A stretch of 64,000 bases of DNA from Siphonodentalium dalli. Its lineage: Eukaryota; Mollusca; Scaphopoda; Gadilida; Siphonodentaliidae. The position numbers and the translations under genes are program-made. The stretch spans positions 58,552,025 to 58,616,024 of the forward strand of contig CP136068.1 of NCBI GenBank assembly GCA_032622095.1, written 5' to 3'. The notes under the pieces were generated by a model. That model searched no databases. It saw nothing but the letters and a program-made list of their open reading frames with translations, and had not been told where the DNA came from. Shown in pieces: positions 35,701 to 45,384 of the stretch. Each line of letters begins with the position of its first letter. The first letter of the stretch is position 1.

Positions 35701-38700
35701 GTAAAATCCAAGATGGCTGCTGGCGGCCATGTTTTCAGCCGAATGACCCCAAAATGAGTCGTTCCCATCTACATGTCATCGTTAACATCAATGACAAATT
35801 TTATGACGATCAGACTAAAGGTACGACCTGTGGCCCGTGCTAATGGATTAAATTTTGAAATCCAAGATGGCCACTGGCGGCCATGTTTTTTGTCCGAATG
35901 ACCCCGAAATCAGACTAAAGGTACGACCTGTAGCCCGTGGTAAAGGATTTAGTCATACAAAGAGTAAAATCCAAGTTGGCTGCTGGCGGCCATGTTTTTT
36001 GGCCAAATGACCCCAAAATGACTCGTTCCCATCTACATGTCATTATTAACATTCATGACAAATTTTATGATGATCAGACTAAAGGTACAACCTGTAGCCC
36101 GTGCTAAAGGATTTAGTCATACAAAGAGTAAAATCCAAGATGGCTGCTGGCGACCATGTTTTTTGGCCGATTGACCCCAAAATTACTCGTTCCCATCTAC
36201 ATGTCATTGTTAAGAACCATGACAAATTTTATGATGATCAGCTAAAGGTACGACCTGTAGCCCGTGCTAAAGAATTTAGTCATACAAAGAGTAAAATCCA
36301 AGATGGCTGCTGGCGGCCATGTTTTTGGCCAAATGACACCCAAAATTACTCGTTCCCATCTACATGTCAATATTAACATCCATGACAAATTTAATGATGA
36401 TCAGACGAACAGTACGACCTGTGGCCCGTGCTAATGGATTAAATTTTGAAATCCAAGATGGCTGCTAGCGGCCATGTTTTTTGTCCGAATGACCCCAAAA
36501 TGACTCGTTCCCATTTACATTCCAATTTCAACAGCCATGAAAAATTTTATGATGATCAGACTAAAGGTACGACCTGTAGCCTGTGCTAAAGGATTTAGTC
36601 ATACAAAGAGTAAAATCCAAGATGGCTGCTGGCGGCCATTTTTTTTGGCCGAATGACCCCAAAATGACTCGTTCCCATCTACATGTCATTATTAACATTC
36701 ATGACAAATTTTATGATGATCAGACTAAAGATACAACCTGTAGCCCGTGCTAAAGGATTTAGTCATACAAAGAGTGAAATCCAAGATGGCTGCTGGCGGC
36801 CATGTTTTTCGGCCAAATGACCCCAAAAGTACTCGTTCCCATCTACATGTCAATATTAACATCCATGACAAATTTCATGATGATCAGACGAACAGTACTA
36901 ACTGTGGCCCGTGCTAATGGATTAAATTTTTAAATGCAAGATGGCTGCTGGCGGCCATGTTTTTTGTCCGAATGATCCCAAAATGACTCGTTCCCATCTA
37001 CATTCCAATTTCAACAGCCATGACAAATTTTATGATGATCAGACTAAATGTACGACCTGTAGCCTGTGCTAAAGGATTTAGTCATACAAAGAGTAAAATC
37101 CAAGATGGCTGCTGGCGACCATGTTTTTTTGGCCGAATGACCCCAAAACTACTCGTTCCCATCTACATGTCAATATTATCATCCATGACAAATTTCATGA
37201 TGATCAGACAAACAGTACGGCCTGTAGCCCGTGCTAATGGATTGAATTTTGAAATCTAAGATGGCCGCTGGCGGCCATGTTTTTTTTCCGAATGACCCCA
37301 AAATGAATCATTCCGGTACAAATGTTGATGTCAACAGCTATGACAAATTTCATAATGATCCGATCAAAGGTACGACCTGTAGCCTCTATTGTTGACGCCT
37401 TACGTACACACGCACACACGGACGACGGACGACAAAGCCATGGCAATAGCTCAAACTTTACAAAGTAAAGTTGAGCTAAAAAATGGTATTGAGCACATAT
37501 GATTAGATCAATGTAGCAGTAGTTATTTTAGTATCTTTTGAAATTGAATTTTTTAGTTTTCACTTGTAACTTAAAGGTACTCAATCCGATAAAACTCCTC
37601 TCAATTACTATTTCAATGACTTCGGGGGTCAAAAATATTTGATTTGAGTCGAGGAAGCCACCCATCAAAGCTCAGATTTTTTAGATATCGATTTTAGAAA
37701 TCTATTATTTTTCATTATCGGGAATACTTTCTGGCCCAGATCACAGTCAAAATTGCGTTATTATTACCTCTTGATTTTAGAGTTATCCATCCTTGTCTGG
37801 TTGAATAGTGTTTTGGTGTATACATCTCGAGCATATTACGAAGTTGAAGGCAATTATTAGTACTCATCTCGAGAAAATAACAAATTTCAAAAATCAATAT
37901 CTAATAACTCTGAGCTTTGTTTATGGGTTCCTCGACTCGAATCAAATATTTTTTACCCCCAAAGCCAAAGAAATAGTAATATAGGACCCTCTGATCGGAT
38001 TGTTGTTGTTGGAATCTGTTGAGATGGGGACCCTCTGATCGGATTGAGTACCTTTATATTACCTTTGAAATTTGGGATGCTGTGAAGTTCTTCTCCTGCA
38101 GAAACTTTATCTGTGCGATTGACACACCAATCTTTGGTCTCCCTAAAGTATAAAATGGTTACACAAAAAATCAATAGTCATAAAATACTATGAAATCAGC
38201 TCTGCACAGGAGATCGGTGATAATACACATAGGTTGGAAATTTTCCAACTGGTGACCATTTGAGTCCACAATTTTGACCAAATGTAGTAAAACATTGTTT
38301 TCTTAAACTCGTTAGCAGTTTTTATTGGGCCACGGGGAAGAGACTAGGACACATCGGAGCGGCCAGTGTAGGAAAATTTTGAAATCTGAACAAGAAAATC
38401 ACAAAATCCTAGCATCTAGACTGGCCTCAAGCCTTGCAAGAGTTGGAAATTTCAAACCTGACACCCGACTTAGGTTGGAAAATTTCTAACTGATGACAAT
38501 TCCAGTGACAATTTTTACCAAATGTAGGATAATATTGTTTTCTTAAATTAACTAGCAGTTTTTGACTGGCCATGAGCTTTCCCAGTGTTGGAAATTTACA
38601 GCCTGACACCCCTCCCCCCCCCCCCCCCCACCAAAGTTGGAAAATTTTCGATGGCCATTTCAGTCCAATATTACCAAAAGAAGGAAAACAAGCAAATATT

Positions 38701-41700
38701 GGTCCAAAAACAATAAATTGTTTGAAAATCAAACTACAAGAAAATTTTCAATAAATTGTTGGTGTGATATTTCCAACCAATGTTGTGTCCATTATGAAAT
38801 TTCCAACTGTTGAAAATTTTGACCAAATTGAGACACCTCCCCAAACCCCCTCCCTCCCTGTCGCCATGGCTCTGCAAATACTTGACCTTTATAAGGGATA
38901 TGAGTATAAAACTGTGTTTCTACTTGTCAGAACCCTGAATATCTATTTAGCTCAATACTTGACCTTTATAAGGGATATGAGTATAAAACTGTGTTTCTAC
39001 TTGTCAGAACCCTGAATATCTATTTAGCTCAATACTATTTATGTAAGTATCTTCTCTATGAAAAAATAAATGGAAATAAATAACTGTGATATACTGAAAT
39101 GCTGTGCTACACGTATTTGCAGGTAATTTCAAAAGTTCTTTGCCTCAAAGCCTAAAATAATGAATAAAACAATTTGAATAAATACAAATGGGTGCATGGA
39201 TACCCAAAAATATGCAGTAACAAAACTTATAAACAAGAGGTTGCACCTGCAGTGCTGGCATACCAACCACAGTGGTAAAAATCAAGCCAAAAAAGTATGG
39301 TTGAGATATCTGACAGAAAAAGAAAACAATATTTTCATACTGATCAAAGATAAATAACTCAAGAAAAGAAAACATGAATGAAGGATGGGATAGGATAATT
39401 TATTTCCAATATACACATATACATACATATATAAACATAGAAACAACAAGATAAACAATCACAAATTGTGATATATTGAGAGGGGGCAGCTTAGTCTAAT
39501 ATAAACTGTCACCCCTGTTTAATGAGTGTAATAAATATTAGATGGCTATAAGATGAATGAATTGATTGAACAATTAATTGATTGCCACCATAGTAGTGAA
39601 CATCCATACCAAATTTCATTGATATCCGTCAACCAGTGGTTGAGATATCTGCTTGGACAGACATTTCCAGATAAACAAAGATGAATACTGTGTATTACAT
39701 GTAACTCTAGAACAAAAAACCCGAAAAAAAAGATTGAACACTCCATTGAATGGCCTCATAGTAATGCCATCCATTATACCATTCAAAATTTCATTCAGAT
39801 CTGACAACCAATGTTTGAGATATCTGCCCGGACAGATCGACAGATGTCTGCCCATATCTTTGGTCTTTCCTTGTTGTTTTTGACAGGTTTGACCACTTAA
39901 GACTGCCCATGAATAATGGGTTTTAGGTAGTAGTTCGAAATTAGATGGGTTAAACTTTCTTTTGTCTTCGGCTCCTTCCATGACAACGTGCACCTTAGGC
40001 TCAAATGTGCACCCAGACGGACGGCCGGACGAACAGATGGAAAAACGGACAGACATCGTCCAGATACCCCATCTTTCAACCAATTTTTTTTCTCAATTTT
40101 ATTCAAGAAAATAGAGTTCCCTCTCTTACACCAGTGAGCACTGTATGTTGAAGACCAATCGTCTATTTTTGAACAATCAGTCTAATAAAGATTGACGACC
40201 TGTGTATGTAAGACTTTATTTGCGCTTAAGCGCAAATAAAGCCTTAGGCCTACATACAAATGAAATAAGCTATTTGCGCTTAAGCGCAAATACCTATTTC
40301 CTTTCTATTTGCGCTTAAGCGCAAATAAAGTATTTCCTTTCTATTTGCGCTTAAGCGCAAATAAAGCCTAACACACAGAGATTGACAGCTTTGGTAAGCA
40401 TGAAAATTGATAAATTATAAAACAGATGTATGATATGATTTTATTAAAAGGTACTCAATCCTGTGGTATAAAATTTCCCAAAACATGTTAATTATCAACA
40501 TGTTGTTGAATGAAATATGGCCATATTATCACTTGATTATCACAAAATTTGGCCATAGTACCACTTTATTTTAGAGTTATCCATCTTCATCTGCAATTTT
40601 GTCCGAGACCGTCACCTTGACAAATATTTTCCAGGCCACAAATAAGTAGGTATCTCGAGAAATAAAAAATTTCAAAAATTAATATTTGATCACTCTGAGT
40701 TTTGACGGGTGGGTTCCTCGACTTGAATAAAATATTTTTTGCCCCTGAAGTCAAAGAAATAGTATATTTGGAGCTTTAATTCAGATTATGCATCTCTAAT
40801 TTAGTTATATTTTTTTTAGAAAATAAATTTAATTATACTGTATACAGCCTTATCAGGAAATATGTTTAATTTGTGGGAACACATGTTACTTATCTGAGGT
40901 GTTTGGTGCTTTGTATCAATCTAAAAGATACCATTATTCTTATTAAGAACAATTTAGTAGCTTATACAGCCTGCTAAATATCACATGCTTGATATATGTC
41001 ACAAATTAATTCTGATTTCTTTTGAAAGACCCTGAATAATTATTTACTGATATTATTTAATAAACATTTACAAATCTGCAAACAAACAAAATTTCAATAT
41101 TCAAGAAATTTAGAGTTCGATCCCTCTCTTTAATACATAAGTGAGCACTGTGCCAGGAGGACTGATCGGTCTCATAAAGCTTTATCGATAGTTAACCCAG
41201 ACATGTGTGTGTAAGAAATTATTTGCGCTTAAGCGCAAATAACCTATTTGCGCTTAAGCGCAAATAAAGCCTTACATACGTGTGTGTAAGGCTTTATTTG
41301 CGCTTAAGCGCAAATAATTTATTTGCGCTTAAGCGCAAATAACCTATTTGCGCTTAAGCGCAAATAACCTATTTGCGCTTAAGCGCAAATAAAGCCTTAC
41401 ATACGTGTGTGTAAGGCTTTATTTGCGCTTAAGCGCAAATAATTTATTTGCGCTTAAGCGCAAATAACCTATTTGCGCTTAAGCACAAATAAAGCCTTAC
41501 ATACGTGTGTGTAAGGCTTTATTTGCGCTTAAGCGCAAATAATTTATTTGCGCCTAAGCGCAAATAACCTATTTGCGCTTAAGCGCAAATAAAGCCTTAC
41601 ATACGTGTGTGTAAGGCTTTATTTGAGCTTAAGCGCAAATAATTTATTTGCGCTTAAGCGCAAATAACCTATTTGCGCTTAAGCGCAAATAAAGCCTTAC

Positions 41701-42290
41701 GTACACAGATTGATATGCAAATTTCTAAATTTTAAAGCAGAGATGTATGATATGTTTCAAGGGGGGGGGGGGGTGCAGTTAAATTATTTATATTACCCCC
41801 CCCCCCCCCTCCCAATGAGGAGATCCTCAAGCAGCATCCCTGGGTGTGTAGATGTGTTCAATCAACATTCTTGTTTTATTTTAAAACAATCCAACAACAA
41901 ACAAGAGGTATCCGGTGAGTAAAATATTACTTTTCTGTCCTAAATTTGAAAAAGGATTCAAATAAATTGATACTAACCTCTCCCTCTGGGAACTGATTCC
42001 GTTAAAGAACTAACTTCTGTTCTTGATTGATGTCTTGGTTCAGCTTCATTTGAAAAAAATGTCTTAAATAGTTGTAATGAGGCATTCAACTCATCGTATC
42101 GAGATTGCCTCAATGAAGGTTTAATCCTCTCCAAATTGAGAATACATTGATCCAATTCAGATTTTAATGAGTCTCTTTCATTTGCTGACAGAACAGTCCT
42201 GTTTCCTCCATCATAAATTAAAAACCGTTCGCAATTCCTGACAATCCTGCTCATAGTGGTCAGAATTTGATTAATTTGAGCCGAATCCAT
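32038..42290 (-). CDS. Five-exon DDE integrase/transposase gene, 486 aa
   Basis: Coding exons on the minus strand: 42290-41978, 38142-38063, 34873-34727, 34007-33823, 32773-32038. They sum to 1,461 nt and stay in one frame with stop at 32038-32040; every intron is GT...AG and phases fit at all four junctions. Residues 1-104 are a helical, charged N-terminus. About 105-150 (GRPKIGVSIAQIKFL to LGCSRSHVYNTLYAK) look like a helix-turn-helix. D235 (WHMDGH), D292 (RSDYGGEN) and E328 (NQRIERMW) form a D-D-35-E triad of a retroviral-type integrase core. The family is a widespread uncharacterised 'integrase core domain' group. Likely role: nuclear DNA strand transfer, as a transposase or a domesticated derivative. 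Introns carry MITEs, none of which breaks an exon. Promoter not identified. Superfamily unresolved (IS3EU or Ginger are candidates). Confidence 0.85.
32774..33822 (-). repeat. Intron 4 with degenerate repeats
   Basis: GT...AG intron. It contains loosely repeated units of about 150 bp (CCATAACAAACATT, GGATATCCACATA, TTTTTTCCAGCATTATGGCCC) and the MITE at 33346. I see no coding match. Confidence 0.6.
33346..33456. mobile_element. 111-bp MITE in intron 4
   Basis: Perfect 20-bp inverted ends CTAAGTAATGGACTCCTTAA. No TSD could be fixed. Confidence 0.7.
33823..34007 (-). CDS. Integrase gene exon 4
   Basis: 185 nt; acceptor CTCTTCAATTACAG, donor GTAAGT. Encodes MMMAYLMTSGFNVQRERVR, SLRRIDP and RRYFVPHPNSLWHMDGH with the first catalytic Asp (D235). 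Ends two bases into an Arg codon. Confidence 0.88.
34008..34726 (-). other. Intron 3, no further feature
   Basis: GT...AG intron. The part at 34485-34580 resembles 17630-17770, a dispersed repeat. Frames at 34080-34403 and 34582-34767 are not recognised. Confidence 0.55.
34727..34873 (-). CDS. Integrase gene exon 3
   Basis: 147 nt, phase 0 at both ends; pyrimidine-rich acceptor ending TATAAAG, donor GTAAGA. Encodes VLGCSRSHVYNTLYAKGG (recognition helix region) and the linker DLDQIVTTSHEKHPNAGVK. Confidence 0.85.
35590..37486. repeat. About 180-bp tandem array in intron 2, bounded by inverted repeats
   Basis: Roughly nine units with CAAGATGGCTGCTGGCGGCC, GAATGACCCCAAAATGACTC, TTCCCATCTACATGTCA, GATGATCAGACTAAAGG and CGACCTGTAGCCCGTGCTAA. 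The outer ends TAGCTCAACTT (35596) and AAGTTGAGCTA (37479) are inverse, so the array is probably the swollen interior of a MITE. Each unit has a site like the YY1 consensus (AAGATGGCGGC). Plus-strand frames here are the repeat read through. Confidence 0.8.
37573..38057. mobile_element. MITE abutting the exon-2 splice donor
   Basis: Ends AAAGGTACTCAATCCGAT at the left and ATCGGATTGAGTACCTTT at the right are inverse. The right half carries a second GACC(CTC)TGATCGGATTG. The right tip lies a few bases beyond the GTAATA donor of exon 2. A diverged relative is at 40446-40790. Confidence 0.75.
38063..38142 (-). CDS. Integrase gene exon 2
   Basis: 80 nt; acceptor TATACTTTAG, donor GTAATA. Completes the split Gly codon and encodes RPKIGVSIAQIKFLQEKNF and on to QISK, the first part of the helix-turn-helix. 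The MITE at 37573-38057 begins only a few bases beyond its donor. Confidence 0.85.
38220..38870. repeat. GTTGGAAATTTTCCAAC repeats in intron 1
   Basis: Repeated blocks of GTTGGAAATTT, ACTG-TGACCATTT-AGTCCA and ACAATTTTGACCAAATGTAG in direct and inverted order, with a poly-C run near 38607-38620. Probably overlapping copies of a small MITE. The 101- and 60-aa frames are shadows. Confidence 0.55.
38877..39030. repeat. Exact 77-bp tandem duplication
   Basis: Two copies of a 77-bp unit, AATACTTGACCTTTATAAGG to TATTTAGCTC, with no difference that I can see. A very recent event. Confidence 0.9.
39560..40100. repeat. Degenerate repeat with GAGATATCTG-C-GGACAGA motifs
   Basis: Tandem diverged copies of ACCA-TGGTTGAGATATCTG-C-GGACAGA, ending with GACGGACGGCCGGACGAACA. 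Minus-strand frames (39546-40106) change phase between copies and are not genes. Confidence 0.5.
40214..40362. repeat. Palindrome cluster D (4 copies)
   Basis: Four exact copies of the TTTGCGCTTAAGCGCAAA palindrome in intron 1 of the integrase gene, between TAAGACTTTA and TAAAGCC. Confidence 0.9.
40446..40790. repeat. Diverged relative of the exon-2 MITE
   Basis: Left end AAAGGTACTCAATCC, then TTTAGAGTTATCCATCTTC and GGGTTCCTCGACTTGAAT, as in 37573-38057. The right end is lost. Confidence 0.55.
41219..41697. repeat. Palindrome cluster E (15 copies)
   Basis: Fifteen copies (four with one base change) in 480 bp, arranged as higher-order units of two to four palindromes separated by AACC or AATT and linked by a second palindrome, GCCTTAC-ATACGTGTGT-GTAAGGC. 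Lies in intron 1, about 0.3 kb downstream of exon 1. Confidence 0.92.
41761..41809. repeat. Facing G and C runs
   Basis: A 13-G run, about 22 bp of AT-rich sequence, then a 14-C run; could fold as a hairpin. Lies 0.17 kb inside intron 1. Confidence 0.8.
41978..42290 (-). CDS. Integrase gene exon 1
   Basis: Starts at ATG 42290 (MDSAQINQIL), codons 1-104 plus one base (G), donor GTTAGT at 41977. Rich in Ser, Arg and Glu, probably helical. A frame upstream in another phase (42303-42932) is not joined to it. A decayed copy lies at 12225-12512. Confidence 0.85.
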
Positions 42291-42446
42291 AATTATTTAG
42301 AATTAGAAATGAAATTCACATTCCTGGTATTGTACATCCAGCTGCCACAATGAAAATGAAATAAGGAGGGAAAATGGATTCCTAATGAAAACAATAATTT
42401 GGACTAGCCCTTCATAAAAATAATATGGGGGTGATAGCCTCAACTT

Positions 42447-42517
42447 ATATTTGCGCTTAAGCGCAAATGATTTGCGCTTAAGCGCAAATGAATTGCGCTT
42501 AAGTGCAATTGGGGAAT
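42447..42517. repeat. Palindrome cluster F (3 copies)
   Basis: Three copies, the last degenerate (ATTGCGCTTAAGTGCAAT), upstream of the integrase ATG. Matches cluster A in order and flanks (GGGAGGCC-TTTTCACATTTATTCC). Confidence 0.9.
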
Positions 42518-42559
42518 AAATGTGAAAACGGCCTCCCATACTCATGGAGTACCAGAGAG

Positions 42560-43010
42560 CTGGTGTCGCAATTTTGGGAAGGTGAAACAAGCATTTGTGG
42601 GAGAGGGCATACCCATAAGTGAGACAGCACTTTTTCTCCAATCCCATTGTCTGTATAAATGTGTATGTGCTATCAAATTTTAGACAAATCAATATGTTTA
42701 AACTAAGCACACATTCTTTGTATACATACCTGCAGCGGTTGCGACACCATGCACATCGGCGACACTTGGACATGGACAGACAAATATGTTGGAAACGTGT
42801 TGACAGCTCGAGTTCAGTACAAGCATTTTCATCAACAATTGAGAATGCCTGAGAAACAATTGAGAAATTCATGGACATGGTCTCAACTAGCCGAACGTCG
42901 ATTGAGCCCCAAAAATTGTCGCTCATTTTCACAAGTTAAGAATGCATCTTCAAGTTCTAATGTGGCGCACACTGAAACTTGATGAGCTAGATCCCAATAA
43001 ATTATGACAC
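42560..43010 (+). pseudogene. CXC-family fragment divergent from integrase
   Basis: The plus strand from 42720 matches the minus-strand C-terminal exon at about 8360-8720: CAGCGGTTGCGACACCA, ATCAACAATTGAGAA, AAATTCATGGACATGGTCTC, CATCGATTGAGCC-type sequence, CTCATTTTCACA and ACACTGAAACTTGA. It has internal deletions and stops. It faces away from integrase exon 1, as the pieces at 8-11.3 kb do relative to the exon-1 copy there. Confidence 0.7.
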
Positions 43011-43377
43011 CTATAGAAGCAGTCGCATATTGCCTTCTCAAATGCGTGCGATGAGAGGCCGATCACGAACGGCAGATGTTTAATCCGTACATCGGTGATA
43101 CCGATTAGCTATTTTCATGAATCCTTACACCAACCTTTTCATGAGTGCATGACTTTCAACAGTTCACACATTACTATTAAGTTTACAAGTGGAATCAGAC
43201 TTATTGGGCACATTGCACACATAACACAATAACACAATAGGAACATAGATGTACGTGGCATTCAATTTCAATCTATTAGGTCACCCCAACACAGATATGT
43301 CTTATATAGTGATAAAGCTAATTAAGCTCAATTCATAGTCAGACAGATGCACCATAGCTGTTAAAGATAAAATAGTT
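43011..43377. other. No gene recognised
   Basis: Short AT-rich spacer between the CXC fragment and the 3' end of the non-LTR element. Confidence 0.5.
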
Positions 43378-45384
43378 AAGTGTTTATTTTCAAGTGTTTA
43401 TTAGTAATGTAAATATCAACATAACAATGGTAAAAAATAACAAACAAAAAATAGTGATAATACATTACTGGGAGGTGGCATGACCTTCTGGTCGTCTTCC
43501 TACCATCTCCCTGGAAAAACTTCCTTTCTGGCTCTGAGCTCCCCTGGTCAGTGGTCATACTTTCAAATTAGACTTATGCTTATTGACATTGCAACTTTTA
43601 TCAACAAAATAATAATAATGCTACTGCAATATCATTGGATAATAATTATTGCTGTTTTTTCATTTAATGAAAATTATTGAATGAAACTTAATGATGAATT
43701 AATGATGATGATGAGACAGAACAAGTATCTAAATATCTAAATCAGTTTCCTATAATTTGTCAGTGATTTGTTATATGATATTACTACCTCATGACATGAC
43801 GCCTGGATAGCAGTCATGACAATATAAGTTTTTACATTCAACTTTTTCAAGGTAAGACTCAATTAATTCTAGTGTAACCTGGCGTTTAAAGTTAGTACGT
43901 GGCATAAGGGATTGTGAATTTATGTCAACTTCTTTCCATTGTTTTGGGAAGATATGTAGCGGTAGGTTTTCAGTAAATGTGGTTCTAGCCCTAGTTTCGT
44001 GAATATTTCCAGTTTGTCTAGTAATCTTTGTTGGATTATTATATTTGTTGTAAGTGTCTAAAAGTGAGCTGGGTAAAATATTATTTGACCAATCATGCAT
44101 GAATAGATAACATTTAATTCTGTATATGTCCTTTATTTTTAGAATCTTACTAAGTTTAAAAAGCGGGTCTGTGTGGCTATTGTATCTTACATTGTGGATA
44201 GTTCGGATAGCTTTTTTCTGTAATACGATCAGTTTATTGATGGTTTTAGCATTGCCCCAAATTTCAATACCATACATTATATGACTTTGAATAAGAGAAT
44301 GATATAACATGTGCATACTTTTTTGTGAAAGGATATTTTTTACACGATTAATGGCATATAGTGCTCGAGATATTCTTGTTGAGATAACAGATACATGGTG
44401 TTTAAATGTTAAATGTTCATCAATGTGAATACCAAGGAATTTGAATGTAGTTTCTCGATAATTATTGCCGATTCTTTCTATTTGATTCCCATTTATTATA
44501 AGATGGTGATTATTGGAATTATGTTTACCACCTGTTGGTTGAATTATGATATACTTGGTTTTCTTGGTGTTTAGTGATAGCTTATTTGCCTTACACCAGT
44601 TATTTAAGCCATTTAATTGAGCATTGGTATGGGAAAAAAGATATTTTATGTCATGATGAGATGAATATACTGTTGTGTCATCTGCAAATGACAAAAGAGA
44701 CAGTTTTGTACTTTTGTACATATCATTGACATATATTAGAAAAAGTATTGGCCCCAGTACAGAACCTTGAGGCACCCCAATCGTGTTGCGCCTCTTTGAG
44801 GAGACTGATCCTTCAATATCTACATATTGCATCCTATCCTTTAAATAGCTTCTAAACCAATTTTTAACATTGCCCCTAATTCCGTAGTATTCGAGTTTAG
44901 TTAAGAGAATATCATGGTTTATCGTATCGAAAGCTTTTGAAAAATCAATAAAAGTAGCTAATGTACAATCCTTAGTTTTCTTATCATTATTACTAGCAAC
45001 ATCATTTAAAAGTTTAATTATAGGATGTATAGTGGAGCGACCTTTACGAAACCCATATTGGTGAATATAAAATTTATCATCAAAGTATTCCGTTAAACGA
45101 CTGCAAACCACTTTCTCAAGTACCTTTGAAAATATTGGAAGTATACTAATTGGACGATAATTTTCAACTAGAGTTTTTTTATTGGATTTGAATAGTGGTA
45201 TGATTCTGGCTATTTTCATGTCCCTTGGAACAATACCCTTTTCAATTGATAGATTTATTATATGGCATAGAGGTGTAGATATTTCACTTATAGTTTCTTT
45301 AAGAAGACTTGTTGTTATTCCCAAATTATCCTTACTAGTTTTATTTTTCATATTTTTCACAATATTGTCCAATTCTTCTACATT
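43378..45384 (-). mobile_element. 3' half of a non-LTR (Jockey/CR1-type) retrotransposon
   Basis: Contains the reverse-transcriptase frame, a 3' UTR of about 410 bp and a 3' end with two TAAACACTT repeats (minus strand). Upstream the coding sense runs back to PNVEEL and then stops making sense at 45384/45385. The expected preceding sequence is at 51397 and beyond. Confidence 0.8.
43789..45372 (-). CDS. Reverse transcriptase domain of non-LTR retrotransposon
   Basis: 527 codons from the first ATG, but the true frame starts further up (NVEEL) in the lost upstream part, so this is a partial ORF2. Motifs: NYRPISILPIFSKVLEK (71-87), QYGFRKGRST (105-114), FIDFSKAFDTINH (141-153), GVPQGSVLGP (199-208), active site SFADDTTVY (228-236) and GIHIDEHLTF. 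A Cys/His end C-NLYCHDCYPG closes it. The domain is undamaged. It would copy element RNA at nicked target DNA (target-primed reverse transcription). The exact clade (Jockey, CR1, Rex1) was not resolved. Confidence 0.88.
   Translation of the reverse strand: MDNIVKNMKNKTSKDNLGITTSLLKETISEISTPLCHIINLSIEKGIVPRDMKIARIIPLFKSNKKTLVENYRPISILPIFSKVLEKVVCSRLTEYFDDKFYIHQYGFRKGRSTIHPIIKLLNDVASNNDKKTKDCTLATFIDFSKAFDTINHDILLTKLEYYGIRGNVKNWFRSYLKDRMQYVDIEGSVSSKRRNTIGVPQGSVLGPILFLIYVNDMYKSTKLSLLSFADDTTVYSSHHDIKYLFSHTNAQLNGLNNWCKANKLSLNTKKTKYIIIQPTGGKHNSNNHHLIINGNQIERIGNNYRETTFKFLGIHIDEHLTFKHHVSVISTRISRALYAINRVKNILSQKSMHMLYHSLIQSHIMYGIEIWGNAKTINKLIVLQKKAIRTIHNVRYNSHTDPLFKLSKILKIKDIYRIKCYLFMHDWSNNILPSSLLDTYNKYNNPTKITRQTGNIHETRARTTFTENLPLHIFPKQWKEVDINSQSLMPRTNFKRQVTLELIESYLEKVECKNLYCHDCYPGVMS

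Noticed and set aside
35637-37259. Several plus-strand frames reading SKIQDGCWRPCF.
   Set aside because: They recur once per 180-bp repeat unit in changing phases; not a gene family.
11634-41697. The regularly spaced repeats look like a CRISPR array at first sight.
   Set aside because: Spacers vary in length (4 to 80 bp) and are themselves repeated, the unit is a full palindrome, and the context is eukaryotic with spliced genes.
42303-42932. 209-aa minus-strand frame directly upstream of integrase exon 1.
   Set aside because: It runs antisense through the CXC fragment and through the palindromes (FALKRKSFALKRKY), so it is a by-product of repeats.
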